64,000 nucleotides of DNA from Streptomyces diacarni (GCF_003323715.1 NZ_QOIN01000057.1:1-64000), one strand, 5' to 3'; shown: positions 34,702-43,584, counted from the first letter of the stretch. Notes: generated from the sequence alone by a model not told the origin. Translations and numbers: made by a program.

Positions 34702-35535
34702 ATGCCCTACGCGACCGCGGCCGACGGCGCCGCGCTCCACTACGAGGTCCACGGCGCCGGCGGCCCGCCGCTGCTGCTGTTGAGCGGGCAGTCCAACGAC
34801 CTCGGGTGGTGGGATCCGGTACGGGCCGACTTCGCCGCCGCGTTCACCACCCTGGTCTGGGACTACCGGGGCACGGGTCGCAGCGACCGGCCCGACACCG
34901 ACTCCTACAGCACGCCCGGATTCGCCCGGGACGCGCTGGCCGTCCTCGACCACGCGGGCGTGCAACGGGCGCACGTGTACGGCACGTCGATGGGCGGCCG
35001 GGTCGCCCAGTGGCTGGCGGCCGACCACCCTTCCCGCGTCGACCGGCTCGTCCTGGGCTGCACCTCTCCGGGCGCCCCGCACGGCGTCGAGCGGGGTCCT
35101 GAGGTGCGGCGTGCCCTCGTGCAGCCGGACGCGCGGGCGGCCCGCGAGGCGCTGCTCGCCTTGATGTACACCCCCGGCTACACCGCCCGGCACCCGGGCC
35201 CGTTCGCCACGTTGGGCGACCCCTCGATGCCCGGGCACGCACGCCGGCGCCATCTGCGGGCGAGCGCCGGGCACGACGCGTGGGAGGCGCTGACCCGCAT
35301 CGCGGCGCCCACCCTGGTCGTGCACGGCACGGACGACCGTTTCAACCCAACGGCCAACGCCCCGCTGCTGGCGGGCCGGATCCCGGGCGCCGTACTCCGG
35401 CTGATTCCGGGCGCCCGGCACGCCTACTTCGAGGAGTTCGCCCACCAGGCGACGCCCCTGGTGACCGGGTTCCTGCGCGACGGCGAGGCCGGCATGCCGC
35501 CGGAGGGACCGCCGGCGGGGGCCGGGCGCACGTGA
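34702..35535 (+). CDS. alpha/beta-hydrolase
   Basis: A 277-residue hydrolase of the 3-oxoadipate enol-lactonase/epoxide-hydrolase-like group. The nucleophile Ser is in the elbow GTSMGGRVAQ, the acid is in VHGTDDRF and the His is in PGARHAYFEEF. The oxyanion region is LLLSGQSNDLGWW. It is cytoplasmic, with no signal peptide. It lies 69 bp after the oxidoreductase and could be in its transcript. The substrate is unknown. ATG 34702 has no strong Shine-Dalgarno site. Confidence 0.88.
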   Translation: MPYATAADGAALHYEVHGAGGPPLLLLSGQSNDLGWWDPVRADFAAAFTTLVWDYRGTGRSDRPDTDSYSTPGFARDALAVLDHAGVQRAHVYGTSMGGRVAQWLAADHPSRVDRLVLGCTSPGAPHGVERGPEVRRALVQPDARAAREALLALMYTPGYTARHPGPFATLGDPSMPGHARRRHLRASAGHDAWEALTRIAAPTLVVHGTDDRFNPTANAPLLAGRIPGAVLRLIPGARHAYFEEFAHQATPLVTGFLRDGEAGMPPEGPPAGAGRT

Positions 35536-35604
35536 GCGGCCCGCTGGTTCTTACGGGCCGGTGACACAGGAGCGGTGCGGCGCCGTCTGACGGCCTCGCG
35601 GGCC

Positions 35605-35617
35605 TAGCGTGGTGCGT
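35605..35617 (+). promoter_or_regulatory. -10 box TAGCGT 7 nt before the epimerase ATG
   Basis: TAGCGT (35605-35610), seven bases, ATG 35618, no Shine-Dalgarno site. This favours ATG 35618 over the GTG at 35609. Confidence 0.5.
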
Positions 35618-36742
35618 ATGCGCGTTCTTGTCACCGGCGGGGCCGGTTTCATCGGTTCACACATCGTCGACGCCCTGACGGAGGCGGGTCACGAAGCGGT
35701 CGTGCTCGACGCCCTGTTGCCGTCGGCGCACGAGGAGGGCGGTGCGCTGCCTTCCAGCACCGCGCCGGACGTGCGGTGCCTCGTCGGCGACGTCCGCGAC
35801 CCCGACACCGTCGCCGGCGCGCTGCGCGGCGTGGACGCGGTGTGCCACCAGGCCGCCATGGTGGGGCTCGGCAAGGACTTCTCCGACGCGCCCGCGTACG
35901 TCAGTTGCAACGACCACGGCACCGCTGTGCTGTTGTCCGGCATGGAGGCGGCCGGGGTGCGCTCGTTCGTGCTCGCCGGTTCGATGGTCGTCTACGGGGA
36001 GGGCCGTTACGTCTGCGACGAGCACGCGCAGGTGCGGCCAGGGCCGCGTGCGGTGTCCGCTCTGCGCGCGGGGCGGTTCGAGCCGCCGTGCCCCGAGTGC
36101 GGGGCGGCGCTGCGGCCGGGGCTCGTGGGGGAGGACGCGCCCACGGACCCGCGCAACACCTACGCCACCACCAAGCTGGCGCAGGAGCACCTGGCCGCGG
36201 CGTGGGCGCGGGCCGCCGGGGGCCGCGCCGTCTCGCTGCGCTACCACAACGTCTACGGGCCGGGGATGCCGCGTGACACCCCGTACGCGGGGGTCGCCTC
36301 GTTCTTCCGCTCCGCTCTCGCGCGCGGCGAGGCGCCGACCGTGTACGAGGACGGGGCGCAGCGCCGGGACTTCGTGCACGTGCACGACGTGGCGGCGGCC
36401 AACGTCGCGGCCCTTGCCGCCGTCTCGGACGCGCGGGCGGGTACGGACACCGGCGCCGCGGGAGCGGGCGAGGACGGTGCCGGCGGCGGCGCGGCGTTCG
36501 CCGCCTACAACGTGGGCAGCGACGAGCCGCACACCATCGGCGAGATGGCCGCGGCGCTGGCCGACGCCTACGGCGGGCCCGATCCCGTCGTCACGGGCGA
36601 GTTCCGCCTCGGTGACGTGCGGCACATCACCGCCTCGTCGCAGCGTGCCGCCCGTGAGCTGGGCTGGCGCGCGCGGATCGGGTTCGCCGAGGGCATGAAG
36701 GAGTTCGCGACGGCCCAGATGCGCGCTTCGTCGGGCAGTTGA
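35618..36742 (+). CDS. NAD-dependent sugar-nucleotide epimerase/dehydratase
   Basis: A 374-residue extended-SDR enzyme. The NAD loop VLVTGGAGFIGSHIV is at the N-terminus. The catalytic Ser is in LAGSMVVYGEG and the Tyr-Lys pair in YATTKLAQEHL. RYHNVYGPGM and RRDFVHVHDVAAANVAAL are standard substrate-side motifs. An insertion between Ser and Tyr carries CDEH and CPECG, a possible zinc site. I recall a similar insertion in proteins annotated as dTDP-L-rhamnose 4-epimerase, but the substrate is not certain. Residues 275-295 are a Gly/Ala tract. It is the first gene of the envelope locus. Confidence 0.85.
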   Translation: MRVLVTGGAGFIGSHIVDALTEAGHEAVVLDALLPSAHEEGGALPSSTAPDVRCLVGDVRDPDTVAGALRGVDAVCHQAAMVGLGKDFSDAPAYVSCNDHGTAVLLSGMEAAGVRSFVLAGSMVVYGEGRYVCDEHAQVRPGPRAVSALRAGRFEPPCPECGAALRPGLVGEDAPTDPRNTYATTKLAQEHLAAAWARAAGGRAVSLRYHNVYGPGMPRDTPYAGVASFFRSALARGEAPTVYEDGAQRRDFVHVHDVAAANVAALAAVSDARAGTDTGAAGAGEDGAGGGAAFAAYNVGSDEPHTIGEMAAALADAYGGPDPVVTGEFRLGDVRHITASSQRAARELGWRARIGFAEGMKEFATAQMRASSGS

Positions 36743-36764
36743 GCCACGAGGGGTCCGCCGCCGG

Positions 36765-37886
36765 TCAGCCGACCTGGGTGACCGGGATCGTCAGCTCGAA
36801 GCAGCAGCCGCCGGTGACGTTGCGGACCGCCGCCGAGCCGTGGTGGGCCTCGACGATGCCCCGCACGATGGCGAGCCCGAGCCCCGCGCCCGGCGGCGTG
36901 CGGGCGTGGGTGCCCCGCCAGCCGGTGTCGAAGACGCGGGGCAGGTCCTCCTCGGGGATGCCGCCGCAGCCGTCCGTCACCGAGAGGACGACCGCCTCGT
37001 CCGTACCGCGGGCGTGCACCGCCACCGTGCCGTCAGCCGGGGTGCGGCGGATGGCGTTGACGAGCAGATTGCCCAGGACCCTGGTCATCTCGCCCGGGTC
37101 CACCTCGACGGGGACGGCGGCCACCGCGTCCCCCACGAGCCGGACCCCGCTCTTGCGGGCGAGCGGGTCGGCGCCCGCCAGCGCCTCCTCGACGAGTGCG
37201 TCCACGGCCACCTGGTGGGTCGTCAGCGACAGCGCGCCCGCGTGGATGCGGGACAGCTCGAACAGGTCGCCGACCATGGAGTTGAGCCGCTCGACCTCGG
37301 CACGGATCTGCCGCAGGCAGCGCCCGGTGTCCTCCACCATGCCGTCCTCCAGCGCCTCGGACATGGCGCGCAGACCCGCGAGCGGTGTCCGCAGGTCGTG
37401 CGAGATCCAGGCGACCAACTCGCGCCGTGAGCTCTCCAGAGCGCGCTCGCGGTCGCGGGAGGCGGCCAGTTTCTCGCTGGTGGCGGCGAGTTCGCGGGTG
37501 AGCGCCGCGAGCTCGGCCGGATCGTCGTCGGCGCCCTCGCGGGGCGTGGGGAAGCGGCCGCCGTCGCCGAAGGAGCGGGCCGCCGCGGTGAGCGCGTTGC
37601 TGCGCGCGACGACCCAGCGGCCGAGCAGCAGCGCGGTCGCCAGCGAGACGACGGCCGCCATGGCGACGACGGTCGTGATGACGAACAGGTCGTGGCGGGA
37701 GAGGAACATGGCCCAGGCGACGGCGAGCGTTCCGGAGAACATGGCGACCACGGTGACCGTGGAGACGACCGTCAGCGAGACGATCAGCGAACGGTGCCGC
37801 AGCGCGCGCAGCGCCAGCGCGCCGAGCACCCCCGCGGCGGCGGCGCCGAGGAAGGCGAACAGGGCGATCAGCAGCATGTCGTGCAC
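36765..37886 (-). CDS. sensor histidine kinase
   Basis: A 373-residue membrane kinase. Hydrophobic segments at about residues 3-28, 35-60 and 70-95 are joined by very short loops, so there is almost no extracellular sensor. A HAMP-like linker follows, then the dimerisation motif WISHDLRTPLAGLRAM with the phospho-accepting His, the N-box LLVNAIRR, the G1 box VTDGCGGI and the G2 box GLGLAIVRG. It is translated after the response regulator in the same operon (6-bp gap), and so phosphorylates it. Confidence 0.92.
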   Translation of the reverse strand: MHDMLLIALFAFLGAAAAGVLGALALRALRHRSLIVSLTVVSTVTVVAMFSGTLAVAWAMFLSRHDLFVITTVVAMAAVVSLATALLLGRWVVARSNALTAAARSFGDGGRFPTPREGADDDPAELAALTRELAATSEKLAASRDRERALESSRRELVAWISHDLRTPLAGLRAMSEALEDGMVEDTGRCLRQIRAEVERLNSMVGDLFELSRIHAGALSLTTHQVAVDALVEEALAGADPLARKSGVRLVGDAVAAVPVEVDPGEMTRVLGNLLVNAIRRTPADGTVAVHARGTDEAVVLSVTDGCGGIPEEDLPRVFDTGWRGTHARTPPGAGLGLAIVRGIVEAHHGSAAVRNVTGGCCFELTIPVTQVG

Positions 37887-37892
37887 GTCGTC

Positions 37893-38798
37893 TCAGCCCT
37901 CCCGGGCTCCGGCGGGGCCCGCGTCCTGGGAGGCCTGACGGGACGCCGCGTCCTGGGGGGCTGGTCCGGTGGCCGCGTCTCCGGTGGCCTGGCGGGCATC
38001 CGTAGCCGGGTGGTCGCCGGAGGCGAGGCGGTAGCCCACGCCCCACACCGTCTGGATGAGCCGGGGGCGGGCCGGATCGTCCTCGATCTTGGCGCGCAGG
38101 CGGCGGACGTGGACGGTGACGGTCGACAGGTCGCCGAAGTCCCAGCCCCACACCTCGCGCATCAGCTCCTCGCGGGTGAAGGCGCGGGCCGGATGCCGCA
38201 GCAGGTGCGCGAGCAGGTCGAACTCCCGTACGGTCAGGTTGAGCTCGGTGTCGCCCTTGGCGGCCAGCCGAGCGCGCGGATCGACGGTCAGCTCCGCGAC
38301 CCGCACAGGTGCCTCGGCGCGCGCGGACTCCACGGCCGCAGCGGCCTGACCGGTGTCCCCCGCCTGACCGGTGACCCCCGCCTGACCGGCGCGCGCCGGC
38401 TCTCCCGCGCCGCCGCCCGCGCCCCTGCTGCGCCGCAGCACCGACTCGACGCGCAGCACCAGTTCGCGGGGGCTGAAGGGCTTGGTCACGTAGTCGTCCG
38501 CACCCACCTCCAGGCCGAGGACGCGGTCGTTCTCGTCGCCGAGCGCGGTCAGCATGATGACGGGCACCGGACCCTTCTCCCGCAGCCGGCGGCAGACCTC
38601 CAGGCCGTCCATCCCGGGCAGCATCAGGTCGAGCACGACGAGATCGGGGCGGCGCGCCGCGGCCCTCTCCAGCGCCTCGGGGCCGGTCTCGGCACGGTCG
38701 ACGGTGTGACCGGCCCGATCGAGGTACCCGGCGACGACCTCGGCGACGGTCGGGTCGTCGTCGACCACCAGGACGTGGCCGGAAGGTGGTGTCTGCAT
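37893..38798 (-). CDS. OmpR/PhoB-family response regulator
   Basis: A 301-residue regulator. The receiver domain (residues 5-120) has VVDDDP, phospho-acceptor LVVLDLMLPGMDG, MLTAL and KPF. A Gly/Ala/Thr linker with AGVTGQAGDTGQA repeats follows, then a winged-helix DNA-binding domain (165-270; LNLTVREFDLLAHLLRH, STVTVHVRRLRAKIE, VWGVGYRL). The tail repeats ATGDAATG-type units. The ATG at 38798 gives a standard N-terminus. It is divergent from the GT2 gene at 38923 with 124 bp between, so it may regulate that operon. Confidence 0.93.
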   Translation of the reverse strand: MQTPPSGHVLVVDDDPTVAEVVAGYLDRAGHTVDRAETGPEALERAAARRPDLVVLDLMLPGMDGLEVCRRLREKGPVPVIMLTALGDENDRVLGLEVGADDYVTKPFSPRELVLRVESVLRRSRGAGGGAGEPARAGQAGVTGQAGDTGQAAAAVESARAEAPVRVAELTVDPRARLAAKGDTELNLTVREFDLLAHLLRHPARAFTREELMREVWGWDFGDLSTVTVHVRRLRAKIEDDPARPRLIQTVWGVGYRLASGDHPATDARQATGDAATGPAPQDAASRQASQDAGPAGAREG

Positions 38799-38909
38799 GT
38801 GCTCAGGGTGGCACCGCAGGGGCGGACGTAGCAGGCGGGCGGTTGACGGAGACGGGCGATGTCCGTGTTTCGTAAGGACACGAAGCCCGGAATGTCGCTT
38901 TCTGCTCCG

Positions 38910-38922
38910 TAGGGTGTCCCGC
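38910..38922 (+). promoter_or_regulatory. -10 box TAGGGT 7 nt before the GT2 GTG
   Basis: TAGGGT (38910-38915), seven bases, GTG 38923. The AGGG inside the box is also a weak Shine-Dalgarno candidate at 8 nt, so leadered translation is not excluded. Confidence 0.45.
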
Positions 38923-39858
38923 GTGACCGATCCCCAGCCGGACGCCGCCCCGCCCCCGGGGACGACGTCCGGGCCCACGTCCGTGTCCGCCCTCGAAACC
39001 GGGTCCGCACCCGGACCGAACCACCCGGAGGAGGCCGTGCCCGTGCCCGCCGTCGATGTCGTCCTTCCCTGTCTCGACGAGGAACAGGCCGTGCCCTGGG
39101 TGCTGGAGCGGATCCCGTCCGGCTGGCGGGCGATCGTCGTCGACAACGGCTCCACGGACGGTTCGGCGGCCGTCGCACGGCAGCGGGGCGCCACGGTCGT
39201 CAGGGAGGAGCGGCGCGGCTTCGGAGCCGCCTGCCACGCGGGGCTGACGGCGGCCGAGGCGGACATCGTCTGTTTCTGCGACTGCGACGCCTCCCTCGAC
39301 CCCTCCCTCCTGGAGCCGTTCGTGGCGGCCGTGCGCGAGGGGCGCAGCGATCTCGTCCTGGGGCGCAGACGCCCGCAGACGCGCGGCGCGTGGCCCGCGC
39401 ACGCCCGCGCGGGCAACCTGGCGCTCTCCCGCATGCTGCGCAGCCGGACCGGACTGCGCCTGCACGATCTGGGGCCGATGCGCGCCGCCCGCCGCGCGGA
39501 CCTGCTGGCCCTCGGTCTGACCGACCGGCGCAGCGGCTACCCGCTCCAGATGGTCGTCAGGGCCGCCGACGCCGGGTGGCGGGTAGAGGAACGGGACGTG
39601 CCCTACCGGCCTCGCGCCGGCAAGTCGAAGGTCACCGGCACCTGGCGGGGCACCTGGCACGCCGTACGCGACATGCGCGCCGTCCTCAACGCACCACCCG
39701 AACCACCCGCACCATCCGCGCCGGCGGCCCCGACGAGTCCGTCCCGGTCGACGAGCCCGTCCGGGTCGACGAGTCCGTCCGGGTCGACGAGCCCGGGCAC
39801 GCCGACGGGTCCTGGCCCGTCGCGCCCGCCGTTCACCACCGAGGGGGCCGCCCGATGA
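38923..39858 (+). CDS. family 2 glycosyltransferase
   Basis: A 311-residue GT-A fold transferase without membrane helices. Residues 1-45 are Pro/Thr/Ser-rich. The catalytic domain runs VDVVLPCLDEE, VDNGSTDGSA, GFGAACHAGL, a DCDASLD metal-binding motif and GRRRPQTRG. The C-terminal 50 residues are Ser/Thr/Pro repeats (STSPSG) from an 18-bp DNA repeat. The stop overlaps the DUF2064 start (ATGA), so the two are translationally coupled. It resembles the polyprenol-phosphate or TIGR04283-type transferases found beside DUF2064 proteins. The acceptor is unknown. Confidence 0.85.
   Translation: MTDPQPDAAPPPGTTSGPTSVSALETGSAPGPNHPEEAVPVPAVDVVLPCLDEEQAVPWVLERIPSGWRAIVVDNGSTDGSAAVARQRGATVVREERRGFGAACHAGLTAAEADIVCFCDCDASLDPSLLEPFVAAVREGRSDLVLGRRRPQTRGAWPAHARAGNLALSRMLRSRTGLRLHDLGPMRAARRADLLALGLTDRRSGYPLQMVVRAADAGWRVEERDVPYRPRAGKSKVTGTWRGTWHAVRDMRAVLNAPPEPPAPSAPAAPTSPSRSTSPSGSTSPSGSTSPGTPTGPGPSRPPFTTEGAAR
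39732..39798. repeat. 18-bp tandem repeat in the GT2 tail
   Basis: GACGAGTCCGTCCGGGTC-type units at 39732, 39750 and 39768 (one or two mismatches) plus a partial copy. Eighteen bases keep the frame and encode STSPSG hexapeptides. Confidence 0.8.
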
Positions 39859-40628
39859 CCGATGCGCACGCGCAGCCGCCCCGCGAGGGGGAGACCACGC
39901 TGCTCGTCATCGCCAAGGAGCCGGTGCCGGGACGCGTCAAGACACGTCTGTGCCCGCCGTGCACCCCCCAGCAGGCGGCCGGGCTCGCGCAGGCCGCGCT
40001 GCACGACACGTTGGCGGCGGTCGCGGCGATGCCCGCCAGGCGCCGCGTTCTCGTCCTGTCCGGGCGGCCCGGTGAGTGGCTGCCGTCCGGCTTCGACGTC
40101 GTGCCCCAGTGCGCGGGCGGGCTGGACGAGCGGCTGGCCGCCGCGTTCGACGGCGTTGGCGAGGGGCCCGCGCTGCTGGTCGGCATGGACACCCCCCAGC
40201 TGACACCCGCGCTGCTGGCGCCCGTCCTGGGGCCCGACGGCTGGCAGGAGTGCGACGCGTGGTTCGGCCCGGCGGCCGACGGCGGCTTCTGGGCACTGGG
40301 CCTGGCCCGTCCGGAGCCCGCGCTCCTGCGGGGCGTGCCCATGTCCACCCCGGTGACCGGACAGGCGCAGCTCGACCGGCTGACGGACGCGGGCCTGCGA
40401 GTCCGTCACCTCCCTTCACTGCGCGACGTGGACACGGCGCAGGACGCCGTGCAGGTGGCGACTCAGGCCCCGGAGGGCCGGTTCGCCGCCGCCGTCGCCA
40501 GGATCGGTCCCCTCGTCCCCCGGCAGGCGGGCGCGCAGGAGGCCGGACAGGGTGCCGGACAGGAGTCCTCGTCGGCGTCCGCAGGGTCCCAGGAAACCTC
40601 CCCCTCCCCCGGAACGGCCACCCGATGA
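39855..40628 (+). CDS. DUF2064 (TIGR04282-type) glycosyltransferase-like protein
   Basis: A 257-residue GT-A-like protein. The family signature LLVIAKEPVPGRVKTRL is at residues 16-32, with VGMDTPQL and FGPAADGGFWALGL later in the fold. The last ~40 residues are Gln/Gly/Ser-rich. The family is often paired with a GT2 gene, as here. Database names call TIGR04282 'arsenosugar biosynthesis glycosyltransferase', but most members have no proven function. ATGA overlaps join it to both neighbours, making one operon. Confidence 0.85.
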   Translation: MTDAHAQPPREGETTLLVIAKEPVPGRVKTRLCPPCTPQQAAGLAQAALHDTLAAVAAMPARRRVLVLSGRPGEWLPSGFDVVPQCAGGLDERLAAAFDGVGEGPALLVGMDTPQLTPALLAPVLGPDGWQECDAWFGPAADGGFWALGLARPEPALLRGVPMSTPVTGQAQLDRLTDAGLRVRHLPSLRDVDTAQDAVQVATQAPEGRFAAAVARIGPLVPRQAGAQEAGQGAGQESSSASAGSQETSPSPGTATR

Positions 40629-41401
40629 CGGCGCCCACCGACACGACCCGGCAGCAGACCCCGACACCCCGCCGGCCGCCGCACCAGCCGACCGCGTCCG
40701 ACCAGCCCTCCGATCCCGCCACGGGTGCCCCGGAGTCCGCCGCTGCCTGCGGCATCCGCCCCTGCTGGAGCGCCGATCCCTACACCGACGCGCTGCGCAG
40801 CGGACACGGGCCGCTCTTCCTGCGGCGGTCCGACGGCTGGCTGCTCCCTTTGGACGTCGAGCGCTGGTGCGCGAGCGCGGACGCCGCCGACATGTCGGTG
40901 CTGCGGCTGTGCGAGGGCTCCGTGCTGGATGTCGGCTGCGGTCCGGGGCGGCTGGTGGCGGCGCTGTCCGAGTTGGGCAGCAGGGCGCTGGGTATCGACG
41001 TCAGCCAGGAGGCGGTCACCCGCACGGTCGGCCTGGGCGCCACCGCGCTGTGCCGTTCCGTCTTCGAGGCCCTCCCCGGGGAGGGCCGCTGGGGCAGCGT
41101 CCTGCTGCTGGACGGCAACATCGGCATCGGTGGCCGTCCCGGCGCGCTGCTGGAGCGGTGCGGCGAACTGCTCGCGCCCGAGGGACTGCTGCTGGCCGAG
41201 GCCGCTCCCGTGGACGTGGACGAGCGGGTGGAGGTACGCATCGACGACGGGAGGGGCGCCGGCGAGCCTGTCGGGCAGTCCTTCCCCTGGGCGCGGGTGG
41301 GCGCGCCGGCGCTCCTGCGGTACGCCGCGCACGCCGGGTGGTCCCGGGCCGCTCAGTGGGAGTCCGGCGAACGGTCGTTCCTCGCCCTGCGGCGCTCCTG
41401 A
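40625..41401 (+). CDS. SAM-dependent methyltransferase
   Basis: A 258-residue class I methyltransferase. Residues 1-45 are Pro/Thr-rich. The SAM loop VLDVGCGPGRLVAAL and the acidic strand end ALGIDVSQEAV are clear, followed by LLLDGNIGIGGRP and LLAEAAPVDVDERV. It starts within the ATGA overlap with the DUF2064 gene and is the last gene of the rightward operon. Its 3' end overlaps the convergent membrane-protein gene by 49 bp. It probably methylates the product of the two upstream transferases. Confidence 0.85.
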   Translation: MTAPTDTTRQQTPTPRRPPHQPTASDQPSDPATGAPESAAACGIRPCWSADPYTDALRSGHGPLFLRRSDGWLLPLDVERWCASADAADMSVLRLCEGSVLDVGCGPGRLVAALSELGSRALGIDVSQEAVTRTVGLGATALCRSVFEALPGEGRWGSVLLLDGNIGIGGRPGALLERCGELLAPEGLLLAEAAPVDVDERVEVRIDDGRGAGEPVGQSFPWARVGAPALLRYAAHAGWSRAAQWESGERSFLALRRS

Positions 41402-42111
41402 ACCGCCTTGCCGGCGGTCCGCACGGCCAGCCACAGTGCGGAGACGGCGAAGAGCCCGACGGTGAGCCACAGCCAGTGGAGTGCGTAGTGGGTGGTGCCC
41501 TCCGGCCGTCCGGTGGTTTTCGCGTACCGGTCGGGCGGCCCCCAGATCAGTGGCAGCCACACCAGAAGCAGCAGCAGCGACAACAGGGCCGGGACGCGCA
41601 GGTGGTTGACGTACCGGCCGGCGAGCCGGGGCAGCCGGTCGGCGAACGAGTACAGCGGCAGCAGCACCAGGTCGTGCAGCAGAGCCGCGCCGACGAACCA
41701 GACGGCGACGCCCAGCCAGTCGTCGGTCGGCAGCCGTGTCCCCGCGTAACCGGCGAGCACGAACGACGCCAGCAGCAGGACGCTCTGCAACGGGCTGCCG
41801 AGGCGACGGCGCAGCCGTCCGGCGCCCCGCGCGGGCCCGGCCTCCATCCGCCCCCCGGCGGCGGGGCCCGACGGCTTTCCACGGCCCCGCCCCTGACGCC
41901 TCTGAGAGTCGTCACCGGTTGAGGGGGTGACGCCGCCGGACGAGGTGCCCTCCGCCGGTGCCGACGGACCGCCGATCGGTGGCGGCGTACCGCCGGTCGG
42001 TGGCGGCGTACCGCCGGTCGGTGGCGGCGTACCGCCGGTCGGTGGCGGGCTGCTGCCGTCGACCGGTTCGTCCTCGGGTCCGCTCTGGGACTCGCTAGGC
42101 GGTTCGCTCAT
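41353..42111 (-). CDS. small polytopic membrane protein with TPPPTGG repeats
   Basis: A 252-residue protein I do not recognise. Residues 1-85 are hydrophilic, with four TPPPTGG heptads near residues 20-50. Four hydrophobic helices follow (SVLLLASFVLAGYAG; VAVWFVGAALLHDLVLLPLYS; ALLSLLLLLVWLPLIWG; LWLTVGLFAVSALWLAV). The ATG at 42111 overlaps the stop of the molybdo-oxidoreductase gene (ATGA), so it is translated with it and may be a subunit or membrane partner. A conserved His-Asp pair (LLHDLVLLPLYS) lies at the end of the second helix. Confidence 0.75.
   Translation of the reverse strand: MSEPPSESQSGPEDEPVDGSSPPPTGGTPPPTGGTPPPTGGTPPPIGGPSAPAEGTSSGGVTPSTGDDSQRRQGRGRGKPSGPAAGGRMEAGPARGAGRLRRRLGSPLQSVLLLASFVLAGYAGTRLPTDDWLGVAVWFVGAALLHDLVLLPLYSFADRLPRLAGRYVNHLRVPALLSLLLLLVWLPLIWGPPDRYAKTTGRPEGTTHYALHWLWLTVGLFAVSALWLAVRTAGKAVQERRRARNDRSPDSH
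41978..42050. repeat. 21-bp tandem repeat encoding TPPPTGG
   Basis: Three identical 21-bp units at 41978, 41999 and 42020, plus partial copies on both sides, encode Thr-Pro-Pro-Pro-Thr-Gly-Gly in the membrane-protein gene (minus strand). Identical DNA copies imply recent expansion. Confidence 0.85.
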
Positions 42112-43484
42112 CGGTCGGCTCCGAAGGACAACTGGGACACCCACTTGGTGTTGTGCACGCCCGGGGCGGCCGGAACGATGACACGGGCCGGATAACCGTG
42201 GTCCAGCGAGAGCTCCTCACCACCCACCCGGAGCGCCAGCAGGGAGCGCGGATCGCGCACCTGGTTGTCGCGCAGTGCGGCCTGCCGGAACGCGCCGGAG
42301 CGCTGCAGGGAGGAGACGAACACGCCAGGGAGCCCCTCCCTCGGGTCGTACCCGGCCAGCTCCGCGAGGTCGCGCAGGCGTACGCCGCTCCAGTGCTGGT
42401 CGGAGGTGGACCAGCCCTCCACGCAGGCGATGGGCAGGGCCGCGGTGTGCTGCGGCATGGCGAGCAACTGGGCGCGCGAGTAACGCCGTTTGCGCCCGTC
42501 CGCGCCCTCGACGGTCAGCCGCCAGCCGTCGCCGGTCTCCTCCGCGGTGACACCGACCGCGCCGGCCGTCTTGTTGATCTGAAAGGCGTTGGCCCCGCTT
42601 CCGGGTTCCGTACCGCCGTGCGGCGCCAGCAGAGCCGTACGGCGGAGGGGACCGTCGAGGTTCTGGCCGACCGTCACCCCCAGCAGCAGCACGGAGCCGC
42701 CGCCCACCACACCGAGCGCACCGCGCCGCGAGAGGGTGGGCCCGGCAGGCTCGGGGGCGACCAGCCCGGTCTCCCTGTCGGGCTCACGCACGGCCGCCGC
42801 GGGACGCCTCCTGCGGCCGGAGGCCAGGTCGTCCGGTGCTCCCGCCCGCAGCACCCGTACGGCCTTGGGCAGCCGCAGGGCGACGTGCACCGCGAAGGCG
42901 GCGGCGAACACCCACGCCCCGTAGAAGTGCAGCGGGTAGAACGAGCCGGGGAAGAGGTAGTCGAGCTGGACGTTCAGCAGCCCGGTCACGAACTCGAACA
43001 GCACGCCGCCGACGAGCAGCAGCAGCGAGACCCGTTCCAGCGCGTGCGCGGCCGAACGGGCCGGCGGCAGGGTGAACAGTTTCGGGACGACCGACCACAG
43101 CTTCGCCAACAGCACCGGCACCAGCACCACACCGACGGTGACGTGCAGGCCCTGGGTGAGCCGGTAGAGCCAGTGCGGATCGGTGGGCCAGGCGAACAGG
43201 TAGAAGCCGAGCAGGCCCCGCTCGGGCGTCTGGTCGTTGGCGGGGGCCAGATCCGGGTTGTAGGCGGCGTAGGAGAGCAGCCCCGTGACGAACACCACGG
43301 TGATGCCCACCAGCAGGACGACGCCGAGCAGCGCCGTGAGCCACGGGCCGCGCAGCGGGCTGCGCCAGAAGCCGGCGTCCGAGGGGAGCCGCGGTGCCGT
43401 GCGGCCTCCCCTCGGCGGCGAGGAGCCGCGCGGAGGAGGCCGCTCGTCCGGCGGTGGGCCGGCAGCGATGCTGTGATCACCCAT
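42108..43484 (-). CDS. cytochrome-b-like membrane domain fused to sulfite-oxidase-type molybdopterin domain
   Basis: A 458-residue fusion. Four membrane helices at residues 45-210 contain His residues suited to haem b (QGLHVTVGVV; YPLHFYGAWVFAAAFAVHVAL). A fifth hydrophobic segment preceded by SRRGALG follows. Residues 300-458 form an oxidoreductase molybdopterin domain with the Mo-ligand Cys in PIACVEGWS, GVRLRDLAELAG and LDHGYPARVIVP. It should pass electrons between a molybdenum site outside the membrane and the quinone pool. The ATG at 43484 is 6 nt after TACGGT (leaderless). It is divergent from the gene at 43597. Confidence 0.88.
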   Translation of the reverse strand: MGDHSIAAGPPPDERPPPRGSSPPRGGRTAPRLPSDAGFWRSPLRGPWLTALLGVVLLVGITVVFVTGLLSYAAYNPDLAPANDQTPERGLLGFYLFAWPTDPHWLYRLTQGLHVTVGVVLVPVLLAKLWSVVPKLFTLPPARSAAHALERVSLLLLVGGVLFEFVTGLLNVQLDYLFPGSFYPLHFYGAWVFAAAFAVHVALRLPKAVRVLRAGAPDDLASGRRRRPAAAVREPDRETGLVAPEPAGPTLSRRGALGVVGGGSVLLLGVTVGQNLDGPLRRTALLAPHGGTEPGSGANAFQINKTAGAVGVTAEETGDGWRLTVEGADGRKRRYSRAQLLAMPQHTAALPIACVEGWSTSDQHWSGVRLRDLAELAGYDPREGLPGVFVSSLQRSGAFRQAALRDNQVRDPRSLLALRVGGEELSLDHGYPARVIVPAAPGVHNTKWVSQLSFGADR

Positions 43485-43496
43485 GCGGCGACCGTA
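43485..43496 (-). promoter_or_regulatory. -10 box TACGGT 6 nt before the molybdo-oxidoreductase ATG
   Basis: On the minus strand TACGGT (43491-43496), six bases, ATG 43484, no Shine-Dalgarno site. Confidence 0.5.
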
Positions 43497-43584
43497 TGCG
43501 CCGGTGCGGTCCCGTGGGGGCGGGGAAGGCATGACGAAACGCTGACGTCCTCGCCCGATGACCCGCATGCGCCCCCGGGCGGCC

